Assembly (NCBI RefSeq): GCF_024346995.1
Contig: NZ_AP024887.1
Span: 620,001-684,000, forward strand
Reading direction: 5' to 3'
Source: Vibrio palustris
GTDB lineage: Bacteria; Pseudomonadota; Gammaproteobacteria; Enterobacterales; Vibrionaceae
DNA: 64,000 nt
Shown here: in pieces, positions 50,416-59,373 of the stretch
Layout of the letters: the number at the start of each line of letters is the position of its first letter
How positions within the stretch are numbered: the first letter of the stretch is position 1
Notes under the pieces: model-generated
What the model was told of the DNA's origin: nothing
Databases searched by the model: none
Seen by the model: the letters and a program-made list of their open reading frames with translations, nothing else
Made by a program: the position numbers and the translations under genes

Positions 50416-51291
50416 TTAAAATTTGCATCCTACGCTTTTCGTTTTATTGAGTTTTTCAACGTTAAATCCGCGTTGCTCTAATTGACTGAGTACGTTATTT
50501 GGCCCTATCAGGTGCAGTACGCCCACCACCATGACATACGTCCCTTTTGTATTGGGATAAAAATCTGAGCTGGTTAACTCATTGACCCAACGAGTATTAC
50601 GAGCATCAACCAGCTCGGTCTGCATTCCATCGGATAGTTGATCGGTTTGCGCGAACTTCCATAAATGTTTTTCATCACCAGATGTCCAACTTTTAATCAA
50701 ACACTGCATTACTTGGCGGTTCTTTTTCCAATCTTTGATAGCAGAAAGCAGCAGAGACTTACCTTGATCGGATTGTTGAGTTAGTAAATTTATTTGTGAT
50801 TGTAGTGATTCTAGCCCTAGAACGGGCGTATGTTGACGAGTAGCTTGCGCTAATAGGTAGCTGTCAACGCCTTGGGTTGCATCGTAGCCGAGCTGCTTCA
50901 TTGTCAGGGTTTGAATAGAGAGTGCGGCGGCCCATGGCGACATAGTGCGATATTGCTGGCTATTGACCCCGAGCTGCTGAGTGACGCTATCTAGGGTTGA
51001 GAGTTGCTGCTCATTAAGAACATCTTCTGTTTTGACCGTTTGCTTTGGATAGCTGATATTTGACGCGTGACGAATATCGGTCTCGACAATGAGTCCATCA
51101 CTATGTGTGAGAGCTTGGGTGATTGTGTCTGGTAATGGATACATGGATTGGGTGCCGACATGGACAGAACCAATCACATAGATATTTCGCTCACCTTTCG
51201 TTAAGTGCCAATATAAAGGCTCGGCTTTAGAAGAAAACGAAAAAGCGGTTAATATACTGGCGATGAGGCCAATCGAAGAGGTTAAACGCAT
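50416..51291 (-). CDS. TraB/GumN-family protein (YbaP-like)
   Basis: The 291-residue product has a signal peptide (about 1-23) and the family hallmark WHLTKGERNIYVIGSVHVGTQSMYPL-type region with GSVH, plus a second motif near the C-terminus around VMVVGVLHLIGPNNV. TraB/GumN/PrgY proteins are thought to be metal-dependent, Tiki-like proteases. Two cysteines (QCLIKSW and final VGCKF) may form a disulfide in the periplasm. Its neighbour copA is a copper ATPase, but no functional link is proven. Confidence 0.83.
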   Translation of the reverse strand: MRLTSSIGLIASILTAFSFSSKAEPLYWHLTKGERNIYVIGSVHVGTQSMYPLPDTITQALTHSDGLIVETDIRHASNISYPKQTVKTEDVLNEQQLSTLDSVTQQLGVNSQQYRTMSPWAAALSIQTLTMKQLGYDATQGVDSYLLAQATRQHTPVLGLESLQSQINLLTQQSDQGKSLLLSAIKDWKKNRQVMQCLIKSWTSGDEKHLWKFAQTDQLSDGMQTELVDARNTRWVNELTSSDFYPNTKGTYVMVVGVLHLIGPNNVLSQLEQRGFNVEKLNKTKSVGCKF

Positions 51292-51388
51292 AACAATATC
51301 AGTTCTTAATAACAGGTGAGGATACTGTACGGTCTTTATCGCTTAATGAGAAGCGGGAAATGTTGTTGATAATACATGATGTGAGATA

Positions 51389-51422
51389 GTCACGTTAAGT
51401 GCGTTCTGGCACTTAACGTGAC
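51389..51422. repeat. 14-bp perfect inverted repeat after copA
   Basis: GTCACGTTAAGTGC (51389-51402) and GCACTTAACGTGAC (51409-51422) around GTTCTG lie 7 bases beyond the copA stop. There is no T-run, so it may terminate weakly or protect the mRNA 3' end. Confidence 0.65.
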
Positions 51423-51429
51423 GACGAGG

Positions 51430-54144
51430 CTATTGGTTTTTTTGCGATGGCGTAAACCAGCGCAAGCGATTCGCGTTGGTCACCACCGTAATCGAGGAGA
51501 GTGCCATTGCGGTTCCTGCGACCACGGGGCTTAACATAAATCCGAATGCAGGGTAGAGGGCTCCTGCTGCAATTGGGATGCCGAGTGTGTTGTAGAAAAA
51601 GGCACCCAATAAGTTTTGTTTGATATTACGCATCGTCGCTTTTGATAAGTCGATGCTGTGCACTATGGTCATCGGTGATGAATGTAATAATGTGATTGAG
51701 GCCGTATCAATGGCGATGTCACTGCCTGATGCCATGGCCATACTCACATTAGCTTGAGCAAGGGCGGGCGCATCATTCATGCCATCACCGACCATGGCGA
51801 CCATGCCATACTGTTTTTGGATGGCTTCAATATGCTGCGCTTTTTCATCGGGCAATACGCCCGCGATAACTTGCTGCAGGCCTAGTGTTGATGCCATCGC
51901 ATCGGCGACGTGTTGATTATCTCCGGTCAACATCACCGTATGAATTCCTCGAGCTTTTAACGCTTGTATGGTCTCGAGCGATTCATCTCGTAACGGATCC
52001 GAAATAGCGAAGCATCCTAGAATGTTGTTCTCTCGGGCAATAAGAACAGGGGTCCATGCATTGCTTTGATAGTGCTCTAATGTCGATTCTATCTCAGAGA
52101 GATCGATGTCGAGTTCTTGCATATAGCGAATAGATCCCACAGAGACTGTCCCGTTTTGATGAGTTGCTGAGATCCCTTTTCCCCTTTGACTACTAAAGTC
52201 GCTGACTTGCGCGGGAGTCACCGATTGATTGAGGGCATATTGGCTAATGGCTTGAGCGAGCGGATGTTCGGAGTGTTGCTCTAAGCCATAAGCTAAACTG
52301 ACGACCTCTTTTTCTGGAGCCACAAAGGTTGCCTCTTGTACGCCAGGTTGTCCTTGCGTCAGCGTGCCCGTTTTATCAAAGACGACAGCTGAAACTTGGC
52401 TTGCGGTTTGTAGCGCGTCGGCATCTTTAATCAACATACCTAGTTCTGCCGCTTTACCTACGCCAACCGTAATTGAGAGTGGGGTGGCAAGGCCGAGTGC
52501 ACAAGGACAAGCAATAATCAGCACACTCGTTGCCGCGACTAACATATAACTTAACGTTGGTTGTGGACCTATTATGTACCATACCAATGCGGTAAGAATG
52601 GCGATGGAGATAACAATAGGAACAAACACCGCAGAAATTTGATCTGCGAGAGTCGCAATTTTAGGTTTGCTGCTCTGGGCTTGGCGCACCATCTGAATGA
52701 TGCGCGATAACAGGGTATGGGCACCAATATTTGTCGCTGTAATCACTAACGTCCCATCTTGGTTGAGTGTTCCTGCTGAGACAGTATCGGATTGAGCTTT
52801 GTGCACGGGCATCGGTTCGCCGGTCAGCATGGCTTCGTCTACGTACGAATCACCGCTCACGACTTCGCCATCAACGGGAAATTTTTCTCCCGGTTTGATG
52901 CGCAATTGCATTCCTTGTTCAATGTTGTCCACCAAAATGGATTCTTCTTTGCCCTCTCGAATCACGGTGGCCTGATCTGGCTGCAGTTTTATCAAGGCTT
53001 GTAATGAGTGAGTGGTCCGCGCTTTCGCTTTGGTTTCAATATAATGGCCTAAAGAGATAAGCCCAATGATCATTGCACTGGCTTCAAAGTAGACATGTCG
53101 TGAGGCAAGTGGAAACCAGTTGGGGATGAGAATCACCGCTATGGAATACATCCAAGCGACCGCGGTGCCTAATGCGACTAAGGTATCCATGGTGGCACGT
53201 TTGTGCACAAGAGAGCGCCATGCATTGATAAAGAAATGACGACCAGCCGTCGCTAATACTGCCAAACAAACCATACCAATGATGCCCCATACAAGCCGTT
53301 GCATGTGGGTTGTCACTGACATATCACCGCCTAATATCCCCCACAGCATGAGCGGCAATCCTGTGGCCAGTCCTAAGATCGCATTACGCAAATGGTTTTT
53401 TTTCGTTTGGTTGAGCTGCTCTTGTTGTTGGCGCTGCTGATCAGCAGCATCCTCCACGGGATGAGCGTGATAACCGGCTTGCTCAATTGCCTTGACTAAG
53501 GCATCAACATTTGCCACATGGCCTATTGCTAATGCACTTTGCTCTGCTAAGTTAACTTGCGCACGTTGTACTCCGCTAACCGATAATATGGCTTTTTCTA
53601 CCGAGGATACGCAACTCGCACAGCTCATACCTTCGACCATGAGAGATATACTGTCATTGCTTGGCGTCGCCGATGTATGCTCAATACCTTGCTCTGTCGG
53701 CGTTACGCTGGAAGTCTGGGGGGGAGTGTCGCTGGGTGTCGCATTCTCTTGCTGAATTTCTTCATCTATCGCTTGGTAGCCTGCATTGGCTACTTTGTGT
53801 TGAATCTCTGCTTTAGAGAGTGGCGTGGTTAAAGACAGCCTCTCTTGGGTCACCGAAAGATTGGCTATGTCTTCATCGGGTTCAAGGTATTGAGTGAGCG
53901 TTTTGACACACCCACTGCAATGTAACCCGTCGAGAGCAAAGGTATAGTCATATCCTGCGCTGTAACCTAGCACGTTTATGCTTTTCAGTATCTCACTAAA
54001 GCTTGCTTCCGCATCTAACTCTATGAAGGTTGGAGATATTTTATCAATAATACACCCTTGAATATCTTGATGTAATTGACGCTCCAGTTTTCGTGCACAT
54101 CCCATGCAATGAAGTCCGCTGAGTGGCAGTGAATAATGTCGCAT
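51430..54144 (-). CDS. copA: Copper-exporting P1B-type ATPase CopA
   Basis: CopA pumps Cu(I) from the cytosol to the periplasm. Three N-terminal metal-binding domains carry CMGC (13-16), CSGC (76-79) and CASC (175-178); eight membrane helices include the ion-path CPC near residue 546. The phosphorylation motif DKTGTLTQG lies near 589, with SEHPLA and GDGMNDAPAL in the ATP domain. 904 residues, longer than the 834-residue E. coli enzyme because of the third metal-binding domain. A CueR-type promoter precedes it. Confidence 0.96.
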   Translation of the reverse strand: MRHYSLPLSGLHCMGCARKLERQLHQDIQGCIIDKISPTFIELDAEASFSEILKSINVLGYSAGYDYTFALDGLHCSGCVKTLTQYLEPDEDIANLSVTQERLSLTTPLSKAEIQHKVANAGYQAIDEEIQQENATPSDTPPQTSSVTPTEQGIEHTSATPSNDSISLMVEGMSCASCVSSVEKAILSVSGVQRAQVNLAEQSALAIGHVANVDALVKAIEQAGYHAHPVEDAADQQRQQQEQLNQTKKNHLRNAILGLATGLPLMLWGILGGDMSVTTHMQRLVWGIIGMVCLAVLATAGRHFFINAWRSLVHKRATMDTLVALGTAVAWMYSIAVILIPNWFPLASRHVYFEASAMIIGLISLGHYIETKAKARTTHSLQALIKLQPDQATVIREGKEESILVDNIEQGMQLRIKPGEKFPVDGEVVSGDSYVDEAMLTGEPMPVHKAQSDTVSAGTLNQDGTLVITATNIGAHTLLSRIIQMVRQAQSSKPKIATLADQISAVFVPIVISIAILTALVWYIIGPQPTLSYMLVAATSVLIIACPCALGLATPLSITVGVGKAAELGMLIKDADALQTASQVSAVVFDKTGTLTQGQPGVQEATFVAPEKEVVSLAYGLEQHSEHPLAQAISQYALNQSVTPAQVSDFSSQRGKGISATHQNGTVSVGSIRYMQELDIDLSEIESTLEHYQSNAWTPVLIARENNILGCFAISDPLRDESLETIQALKARGIHTVMLTGDNQHVADAMASTLGLQQVIAGVLPDEKAQHIEAIQKQYGMVAMVGDGMNDAPALAQANVSMAMASGSDIAIDTASITLLHSSPMTIVHSIDLSKATMRNIKQNLLGAFFYNTLGIPIAAGALYPAFGFMLSPVVAGTAMALSSITVVTNANRLRWFTPSQKNQ

Positions 54145-54183
54145 GTGTGCTCCTTAGTGAGTAAAGAATAACAATAAGAATTA

Positions 54184-54214
54184 AGCATAAACCTTACCCT
54201 TACGTTAAGGTCAA
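54184..54214 (-). promoter_or_regulatory. CueR-type copA promoter
   Basis: Minus strand: -35 TTGACC (plus 54209-54214) and -10 TATGCT (plus 54184-54189), separated by 19 bases. The long spacer holds a dyad, half-sites ACCTTA(A/C) and GTAAGGT (plus 54191-54211), as in MerR-family activation by CueR with copper. Confidence 0.85.
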
Positions 54215-54280
54215 TAGCCGAGAGTCATTAAGTTCATCGATTACTGGTCAACTAATCAAGGCCAATGCTGTAAACGATAA

Positions 54281-54310
54281 TTGTCGTTAATATCCTCGCA
54301 ATGGTAGACT
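54281..54310 (+). promoter_or_regulatory. Candidate gltX promoter
   Basis: TTGTCG (54281-54286), an 18-base spacer and TAGACT (54305-54310). A 7-bp hairpin CTTACGC/GCGTAAG then lies in the short leader before gltX. Confidence 0.4.
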
Positions 54311-54369
54311 ATGACTAAATTTCACTTACGCTGTCGATTTGGCGTAAGGTCCATAGAAAGGTATTCATA

Positions 54370-55803
54370 ATGACGGTTAAAACTCGTTTTGCTCCTAGCC
54401 CAACCGGCTATCTTCACGTTGGCGGTGCTCGTACCGCATTGTATTCTTGGTTATATGCGAAAAACCAAGGTGGTGAATTTGTATTACGTATTGAAGACAC
54501 TGATGTCGAACGTTCAACGCAAGAAGCGGTAGATGCCATTCTCGAAGGCATGACCTGGATGGGGTTAGATTGGGATGAAGGACCTTATTATCAAACGCAC
54601 CGTTATGAGCGATATAACGAAGCGGTAGAGCAATTATTAGCCGATGGTAAAGCCTACAAATGTTATGCGTCAAAAGAGCTGTTGGATGAAATCCGCGCTG
54701 AGCAAGAAGCAAACAAAGAAATGGCCCGTTACGATGCTAATCACCCAAAAATTAAAGCGGTGAATGATGCAGCGAAAGACGGCGACCCATGTGTTGTGCG
54801 TTTTCGTAACCCGAAAGAAGGTAGTGTGATCTTTGACGACCAAATTCGTGGTCGTATCGAGATAAGCAATAGCCAGTTGGATGATTTAATCATTCGTCGT
54901 ACAGATGGCTCACCAACTTACAACTTCTGTGTGGTGGTTGATGACTGGGACATGGGGATTACTCATGTGATCCGTGGTGAAGACCATATCAACAATACAC
55001 CGCGTCAAATTAATATTTATGAAGCGTTAGGCGCGTCAGTACCGACGTTTGCACACTGTGCCATGATCCTTGGTGATGATGGTGCCAAACTGTCAAAGCG
55101 CCATGGTGCTGTGTCGGTGATGCAATATCGCGATCAAGGTTACCTGCCAGAAGCTCTGATGAACTATTTGGTTCGTTTAGGTTGGGGGCATGGTGATCAA
55201 GAGATTTTCACGCCAGAAGAAATGGTTAAGTTCTTCGATTTGCATGATATTTCTAAATCGGCATCTGCTTTCAATACGGAAAAACTGCAGTGGTTGAACA
55301 ACCACTACATCAAAACATTGGATGCAGACTATGTTGCTAAACATCTTGAATGGCATTTCAGCGACCAAGGTATTAATAAAGAAACAGGGCCTGCGTTGGC
55401 GGATGTTGTTCGTTTGGTGGGTGAGCGTACCAATACATTGGTAGAGTTAGCGCAACAATCACGTTATTTTTACGAAGATTTTTCTGAGTTTGATGAAAAA
55501 GCAGCGAAAAAACATCTCCGTGGTGTTGCTAAAGCGCCGCTTGAGTTGGCGCTTAGCAAGATTGAAGCGTTAAGCAGTAGCGATTGGACGACGGAAAACT
55601 TGCATCAGGTTATTGAAGCCGTATGTACTGAGCTTGAAGTCGGCATGGGTAAAGTCGGTATGCCATTACGTGTTGCTGCGACAGGTGCTGGTCAATCACC
55701 ATCTGTTGATGCTGTCATGCAACTGATTGGTAAAGAGCGCATGATTCAACGTATCAAGTTGGCATTGGATTACATCGCTAAGCGTGAAGCGAACGCACAG
55801 TAA
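54370..55803 (+). CDS. gltX: Glutamyl-tRNA synthetase
   Basis: GltX charges tRNA-Glu. The class I HIGH equivalent lies in [15 protein letters not shown] (about 6-20) and the KMSKS equivalent in AKLSKRHG (near 240). The C-terminal helical anticodon-binding part follows. 477 residues. It ends with a strong terminator and is divergent from copA. Confidence 0.97.
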   Translation: MTVKTRFAPSPTGYLHVGGARTALYSWLYAKNQGGEFVLRIEDTDVERSTQEAVDAILEGMTWMGLDWDEGPYYQTHRYERYNEAVEQLLADGKAYKCYASKELLDEIRAEQEANKEMARYDANHPKIKAVNDAAKDGDPCVVRFRNPKEGSVIFDDQIRGRIEISNSQLDDLIIRRTDGSPTYNFCVVVDDWDMGITHVIRGEDHINNTPRQINIYEALGASVPTFAHCAMILGDDGAKLSKRHGAVSVMQYRDQGYLPEALMNYLVRLGWGHGDQEIFTPEEMVKFFDLHDISKSASAFNTEKLQWLNNHYIKTLDADYVAKHLEWHFSDQGINKETGPALADVVRLVGERTNTLVELAQQSRYFYEDFSEFDEKAAKKHLRGVAKAPLELALSKIEALSSSDWTTENLHQVIEAVCTELEVGMGKVGMPLRVAATGAGQSPSVDAVMQLIGKERMIQRIKLALDYIAKREANAQ

Positions 55804-55825
55804 CACCGTTTCGCCATCATGTATA

Positions 55826-55855
55826 AAAAAGCCGCAACGGATGTTGCGGCTTTTT
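55826..55855 (+). terminator. Terminator after gltX
   Basis: AAAAAGCCGCAAC (55826-55838) pairs with GTTGCGGCTTTTT (55843-55855), loop GGAT. Confidence 0.94.
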
Positions 55856-55942
55856 CGTTATTAACGCTGTTTATCCACAGAATGAGTTGGGGCACCTACT
55901 AGAGAGTAGCTAACACGCAAAGCCACCATAAGGATCATGTCC

Positions 55943-56449
55943 TTATTTCAAATCGATGCTATTTAAACGCCCCATGTAGACAAGAATATCTAAATATTCT
56001 TTATGGGCATCCAATAAGGCCTTCTTTGTTTTGCTATACGCGGCTAACTTGCCATGTTTATTAATCGAACATACGACACTTTTGAACGTGCATTTACCTT
56101 GTTCATCATAATGTCGCCACGCTGCAATGTAACAGGCATCACGACAATCAGGGTTATCAATTGTGGGTCTAGGCTTGTAAATGATTTTGGGTTCTAAACT
56201 ATGAGGAAGGCGGGTCATGAGATAGGGATCTTTTAAAATCCTTCGCCAATGCTTCCCCCACATTTCTGAACCGAGTTCATTACGTAGTCTTATTGCCTTT
56301 TGTAAACCACGTTTTTCACCAATTCGTACAAAGCCAACCGAGCGATGTAATACATTATCATCCGGAGTATGAATATGAATTTTATATGCGGTTTTTGCTT
56401 TCGAGATGAATCGATGACCGGTATTGGTCTCCAAATTACTTTTTTTCAT
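55943..56449 (-). CDS. Hypothetical protein with two possible AP2-like repeats
   Basis: I do not recognise this 168-residue gene with certainty. It is basic, and two similar segments, about residues 12-70 and 105-165, each look like strands followed by a helix (AIRLRNELGSEMWG and KKALLDAHKEYLDIL), as in AP2/ERF-like DNA-binding domains found in phage and mobile proteins. It is not part of the conserved gene order here, and it lies beside a tRNA gene and a coding remnant, which suggests transfer. Function is unknown; DNA binding is inference. Confidence 0.5.
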   Translation of the reverse strand: MKKSNLETNTGHRFISKAKTAYKIHIHTPDDNVLHRSVGFVRIGEKRGLQKAIRLRNELGSEMWGKHWRRILKDPYLMTRLPHSLEPKIIYKPRPTIDNPDCRDACYIAAWRHYDEQGKCTFKSVVCSINKHGKLAAYSKTKKALLDAHKEYLDILVYMGRLNSIDLK

Positions 56450-56518
56450 TTTCTTATCTATCGGTCTGTATTAATCAAATAATATGATTAGTAGCAAAAT
56501 GTCGGAATCATCGACTGA

Positions 56519-56647
56519 TCAAAACCAGACCTTAACTTAGCTATTTCAGATTTTGGTCAAGAATATGCGATATTACGTCAGTACTTGTCGCTCGATAAGG
56601 CTTCTGTGAACTTGGTTCAGATTTTAGAGAGCTATAAGGGGGAATGA
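56519..56647 (+). pseudogene. Possible 3' remnant of a protein gene
   Basis: An open frame of 42 codons without any start codon ends in TGA at 56645-56647. Its product would include AISDFGQEYAILRQYLSLD and NLVQILESYKGE, which reads like a natural amphipathic C-terminus. A stop (56516-56518) precedes it in frame. It may be the decayed end of a lost gene, or chance. Confidence 0.25.
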
Positions 56648-56684
56648 TGCCATCACCTGGCAGAACTTCATTAGAAGCAGAATA

Positions 56685-56760
56685 TGGTATCCCCTGCGAG
56701 ATTCGAACTCACGTCTAAGACTTAGGAGGTCCTTGTTCTATCCAGCTGAACTAAGGGGAC
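56685..56760 (-). tRNA. tRNA-Arg (anticodon CCT)
   Basis: Minus strand: acceptor GTCCCCT with AGGGGAT, anticodon stem AGGAC/GTCTT with loop CTCCTAA (CCT at 34-36), T-loop GTTCGAATC, and an encoded CCA (plus 56685-56687). It reads the AGG codon. Confidence 0.95.
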
Positions 56761-56775
56761 ACGTTAAGAATGTGT

Positions 56776-56804
56776 ATTATATAGTATTTTTGATGGGGAT
56801 TGAA
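56776..56804 (-). promoter_or_regulatory. tRNA-Arg promoter
   Basis: Minus strand: perfect -10 TATAAT (plus 56776-56781) and a weak -35 TTCAAT (plus 56799-56804), spacer 17 bases. Confidence 0.6.
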
Positions 56805-56835
56805 TATGAGGATGAAAAGTTTATCTCGCCGTTGA

Positions 56836-56871
56836 TGATACAACGCCACGCTAAAGTCGTCGCGTTGTATC
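56836..56871 (-). repeat. Inverted repeat after flgT
   Basis: ATACAACGC and GCGTTGTAT form a 9-bp stem with a loop of roughly 14 bases, 10 or more bases beyond the flgT stop on the minus strand. No T-run; possible weak terminator. Confidence 0.5.
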
Positions 56872-56878
56872 GATGGCG

Positions 56879-58030
56879 TTATCTATATCTATCATCAAGC
56901 GGTTTATTCATGACATCGCCAATGCGGACACTGGCGGCAAGATCTGGCTGGTTGATCGTTGCCTCTGCATCATGTTCATAGACTCTTGATACCGTGAGTG
57001 ACACATCACTACGTGTGACTTTAGTTCGTGGCAGGCCGCGTTGATCAATAAACGAGCCCGTGTGCCAAAGCTGCAGTTTATCACCTTGTTTCACGCCGTG
57101 AATACGTCCAAGATTAAGCGTAATCGTGTTGCCAAAGCGAGCCACGACTTCAGGCAAAGTGATTTTACAGGCCAGTTCATTTTCAAGATCCAACATCACA
57201 TCACGACTGACCTGACGTAGCATATGTCCATAGCTTGATTCCCAGAACCGCGCTGTTGACGTATCCACTTGGCTGGTGCGAGCAAAGGGCCACACGGCTT
57301 CATCGCGGTAATTTTTATCGACAACACGTGCGCCAGTTTTGCCATCGAAGACTTTCATGTTCATGGCAAACTCACGACTAATACTCATATCCGATTGTCC
57401 ATTTTGGAGGTAGGTTGAGCTTAGGTCTGTGATATCGCCTGTCACAATATATTGCGCACCGGTATCCTCAGCGATCATTTTAACGCGCTCAGGGCTTTTC
57501 TCATTGACGTCGTATTTAGTTTCTCCGAGTGAGACAAAACTGCGAGAATCTAAGGCTACTTGACGGCTGAGAACCTTAGTGAAGCTTTGGCCTACATCAT
57601 AAATATTACCCATGACAGCTTGTTGAGGAGAATCGACTTTGACATGGGTAAAAAGCACCGTCTTTTTATATTGCTGGGTATGGCAAGCGGTTGCCTCAGG
57701 GTATATATCGATACGGATATTGACGCGAATATTGCCGCGGTGTGCATCTATTTTATCTACACTCATATAACGTATTTCATTATTGGCAAACTGATACTGA
57801 TCGCGATCGTCAGTGATTAACTGACCGATATTGCTGATATTACCCAAATCCCCACCGGCAAAGTTGACGGCTCGGTATAAAGCATCTTTTATTGCGTTAG
57901 TGCGTGCATCTTCAATTGAAGATACCACAGGGGCTGTACCGGTCACTTCATACCACGCGGCCGCGGCAGGAGGGGTTACGGTCATTGCACAGGCAACGCT
58001 TAGGAACAAAGAAAATCGTTTTTTCATCAT
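56879..58030 (-). CDS. flgT: Flagellar H-ring protein FlgT
   Basis: FlgT builds the H ring, an outer ring of the polar-flagellar basal body in Vibrio, and helps place the T ring and stator. A signal peptide (about 1-24, ending PPAAAA) is followed by the FlgT N, middle and C domains; the N part opens with WYEVTGTAPV. 383 residues. It is divergent from flgO-flgP, as in V. cholerae. Confidence 0.92.
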   Translation of the reverse strand: MMKKRFSLFLSVACAMTVTPPAAAAWYEVTGTAPVVSSIEDARTNAIKDALYRAVNFAGGDLGNISNIGQLITDDRDQYQFANNEIRYMSVDKIDAHRGNIRVNIRIDIYPEATACHTQQYKKTVLFTHVKVDSPQQAVMGNIYDVGQSFTKVLSRQVALDSRSFVSLGETKYDVNEKSPERVKMIAEDTGAQYIVTGDITDLSSTYLQNGQSDMSISREFAMNMKVFDGKTGARVVDKNYRDEAVWPFARTSQVDTSTARFWESSYGHMLRQVSRDVMLDLENELACKITLPEVVARFGNTITLNLGRIHGVKQGDKLQLWHTGSFIDQRGLPRTKVTRSDVSLTVSRVYEHDAEATINQPDLAASVRIGDVMNKPLDDRYR

Positions 58031-58193
58031 TATTTACCAGTTAGGTACAAATCTTGCTTTGGTTATCATAGCTGATGGAGATATGGCTATTCTGAATGTA
58101 TTGTGACATATAGAAAAGCAAAGAGCGTTCCAGTTTTGACGATTGACTGAAAATGAACGCCTATATCGTAATCCTTGATTGGAGATGAAGAGA

Positions 58194-58829
58194 ATGAAAA
58201 AGTGGCTGACTCTCGTGCCGGTGTTATTTCTCACCGCGTGCGCATATTCACCCATCTATACCGGTAAAGAGCAGTATAGTGGCTCCCGCTTCATGTTAAT
58301 GACAAGCCCACAACATACTTTGAGTTATTTTGTGGGAAGTATGACAGAAGATTTGATTGAATCGAATACGAGTGTTACCGCTCAAACACCGATTGCTGTG
58401 ACATCGTTTGTGGATTTACAAAACTTAGACGCGACTAATTGGTTAGGGAACTCGGTATCAGAAGGGTTTATTAATCAATTCCAGCAGCGTGGTTTTAAAG
58501 TGGTCGACTTTAAAACCACAGGCTCTATCCAAGTCACCCAAGAAGGTGACTTCGCGTTAAGTCGCGATTGGAAAGAACTTTCGAAAGAGCAACAAGTTCA
58601 GTATGTAGTGACTGGTACTATGGTTCGTCAAAATGATGGCGTATTGGTCAATGCACGGGTTATTGGTTTGCAATCTCGGATCGTTGTCGCGACGGCAGAA
58701 GGCTTTTTACCCGCCGATCGTATAGGGCGAGATCTAGATACGTTGGATTCAATGAGAACCAAAGATGGTGTGCTCATTCGCTCTAATCCGAATATTATTC
58801 GTCGTGATACGATTATCTTGCGACATTAA
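58194..58829 (+). CDS. flgO: Flagellar outer-membrane lipoprotein FlgO
   Basis: FlgO is needed for outer-membrane stability and motility of the sheathed polar flagellum. The lipobox LTAC at about residues 14-17 follows a short signal. I chose ATG 58194, which gives MKKWLTLV and a normal lipoprotein signal; GGAG lies 9 bases upstream, and an ATG at 58185 abuts it. 211 residues. It is 11 bases from flgP, and the two are co-transcribed. Confidence 0.9.
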   Translation: MKKWLTLVPVLFLTACAYSPIYTGKEQYSGSRFMLMTSPQHTLSYFVGSMTEDLIESNTSVTAQTPIAVTSFVDLQNLDATNWLGNSVSEGFINQFQQRGFKVVDFKTTGSIQVTQEGDFALSRDWKELSKEQQVQYVVTGTMVRQNDGVLVNARVIGLQSRIVVATAEGFLPADRIGRDLDTLDSMRTKDGVLIRSNPNIIRRDTIILRH

Positions 58830-58840
58830 GGAGAGGTGGC

Positions 58841-59281
58841 ATGAAATTAGTGAGTAAAGTAATAATGATAATCGCCGTCTTTATACTGGCGGGCTGTCAA
58901 CCTCTCAGGGCTATAAATAAACCTGTTTACCTTAATGCTGTCGGGTATGCGACCATTAGCGAACAAAAAGGTCGTGATGAGCATGAGAAACAAGTACGAG
59001 CTATGCGAGCATCAAAAATGGATGCTTATAAAGAGCTGGCAGAGCAAGTGTATGGTGTGAGAGTCAGTGGACGTGCCAATGTCCGTGATCAACGTTTAGG
59101 CGCCGAGGAAACGAAAAATTCGGTTGATGGTATTATTCGTGGTGCAGAAGTCGTTCGCAGTTATAAAGTTGACGACAGTTATGTGACGGAAATGCGTTTA
59201 AATATTGAAATCATGTCCAAGCTACGAGGGTTTGGTGAAGTGCAACGCGTACCAGATCGCCGCCAAAGAACTTTATTTTAA
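58841..59281 (+). CDS. flgP: Flagellar lipoprotein FlgP
   Basis: FlgP is an LPP20-type outer-membrane lipoprotein that forms an extra ring around the flagellar L ring. The lipobox LAGC lies near residue 19 and the LPP20 helix-strand region (VRAMRASKMDAYKELAEQVYG) follows. 146 residues. An AGGAG-type site precedes ATG 58841. It ends at a long terminator shared with convergent flgN. Confidence 0.92.
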   Translation: MKLVSKVIMIIAVFILAGCQPLRAINKPVYLNAVGYATISEQKGRDEHEKQVRAMRASKMDAYKELAEQVYGVRVSGRANVRDQRLGAEETKNSVDGIIRGAEVVRSYKVDDSYVTEMRLNIEIMSKLRGFGEVQRVPDRRQRTLF

Positions 59282-59313
59282 GCTGTCATCGTCATATTTC
59301 TCTTCATGGCATT

Positions 59314-59365
59314 CAGTATCAACAAAAAAAAGCGTCCTATTTAGGACGCTTTTTTGTTGATACTG
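59314..59365. terminator. Long bidirectional terminator between flgP and flgN
   Basis: Arms 59314-59338 and 59343-59365 pair over 23 bp, with a 2-base A bulge and loop ATTT. The core AGCGTCCT/AGGACGCT has T-runs on both strands and is extended by CAGTATCAAC/GTTGATACTG. Confidence 0.93.
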
Positions 59366-59373
59366 CTGCTCGA

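Noticed and set aside
55804..56760. Integrated element bounded by tRNA-Arg with att repeats
   Set aside because: No integrase gene and no repeat of the tRNA 3' end were found in the interval, so an intact element is not supported.
56733..56981. 82-codon plus-strand frame overlapping tRNA-Arg and flgT
   Set aside because: It overlaps a tRNA and the 3' end of flgT, with no ribosome-binding site.
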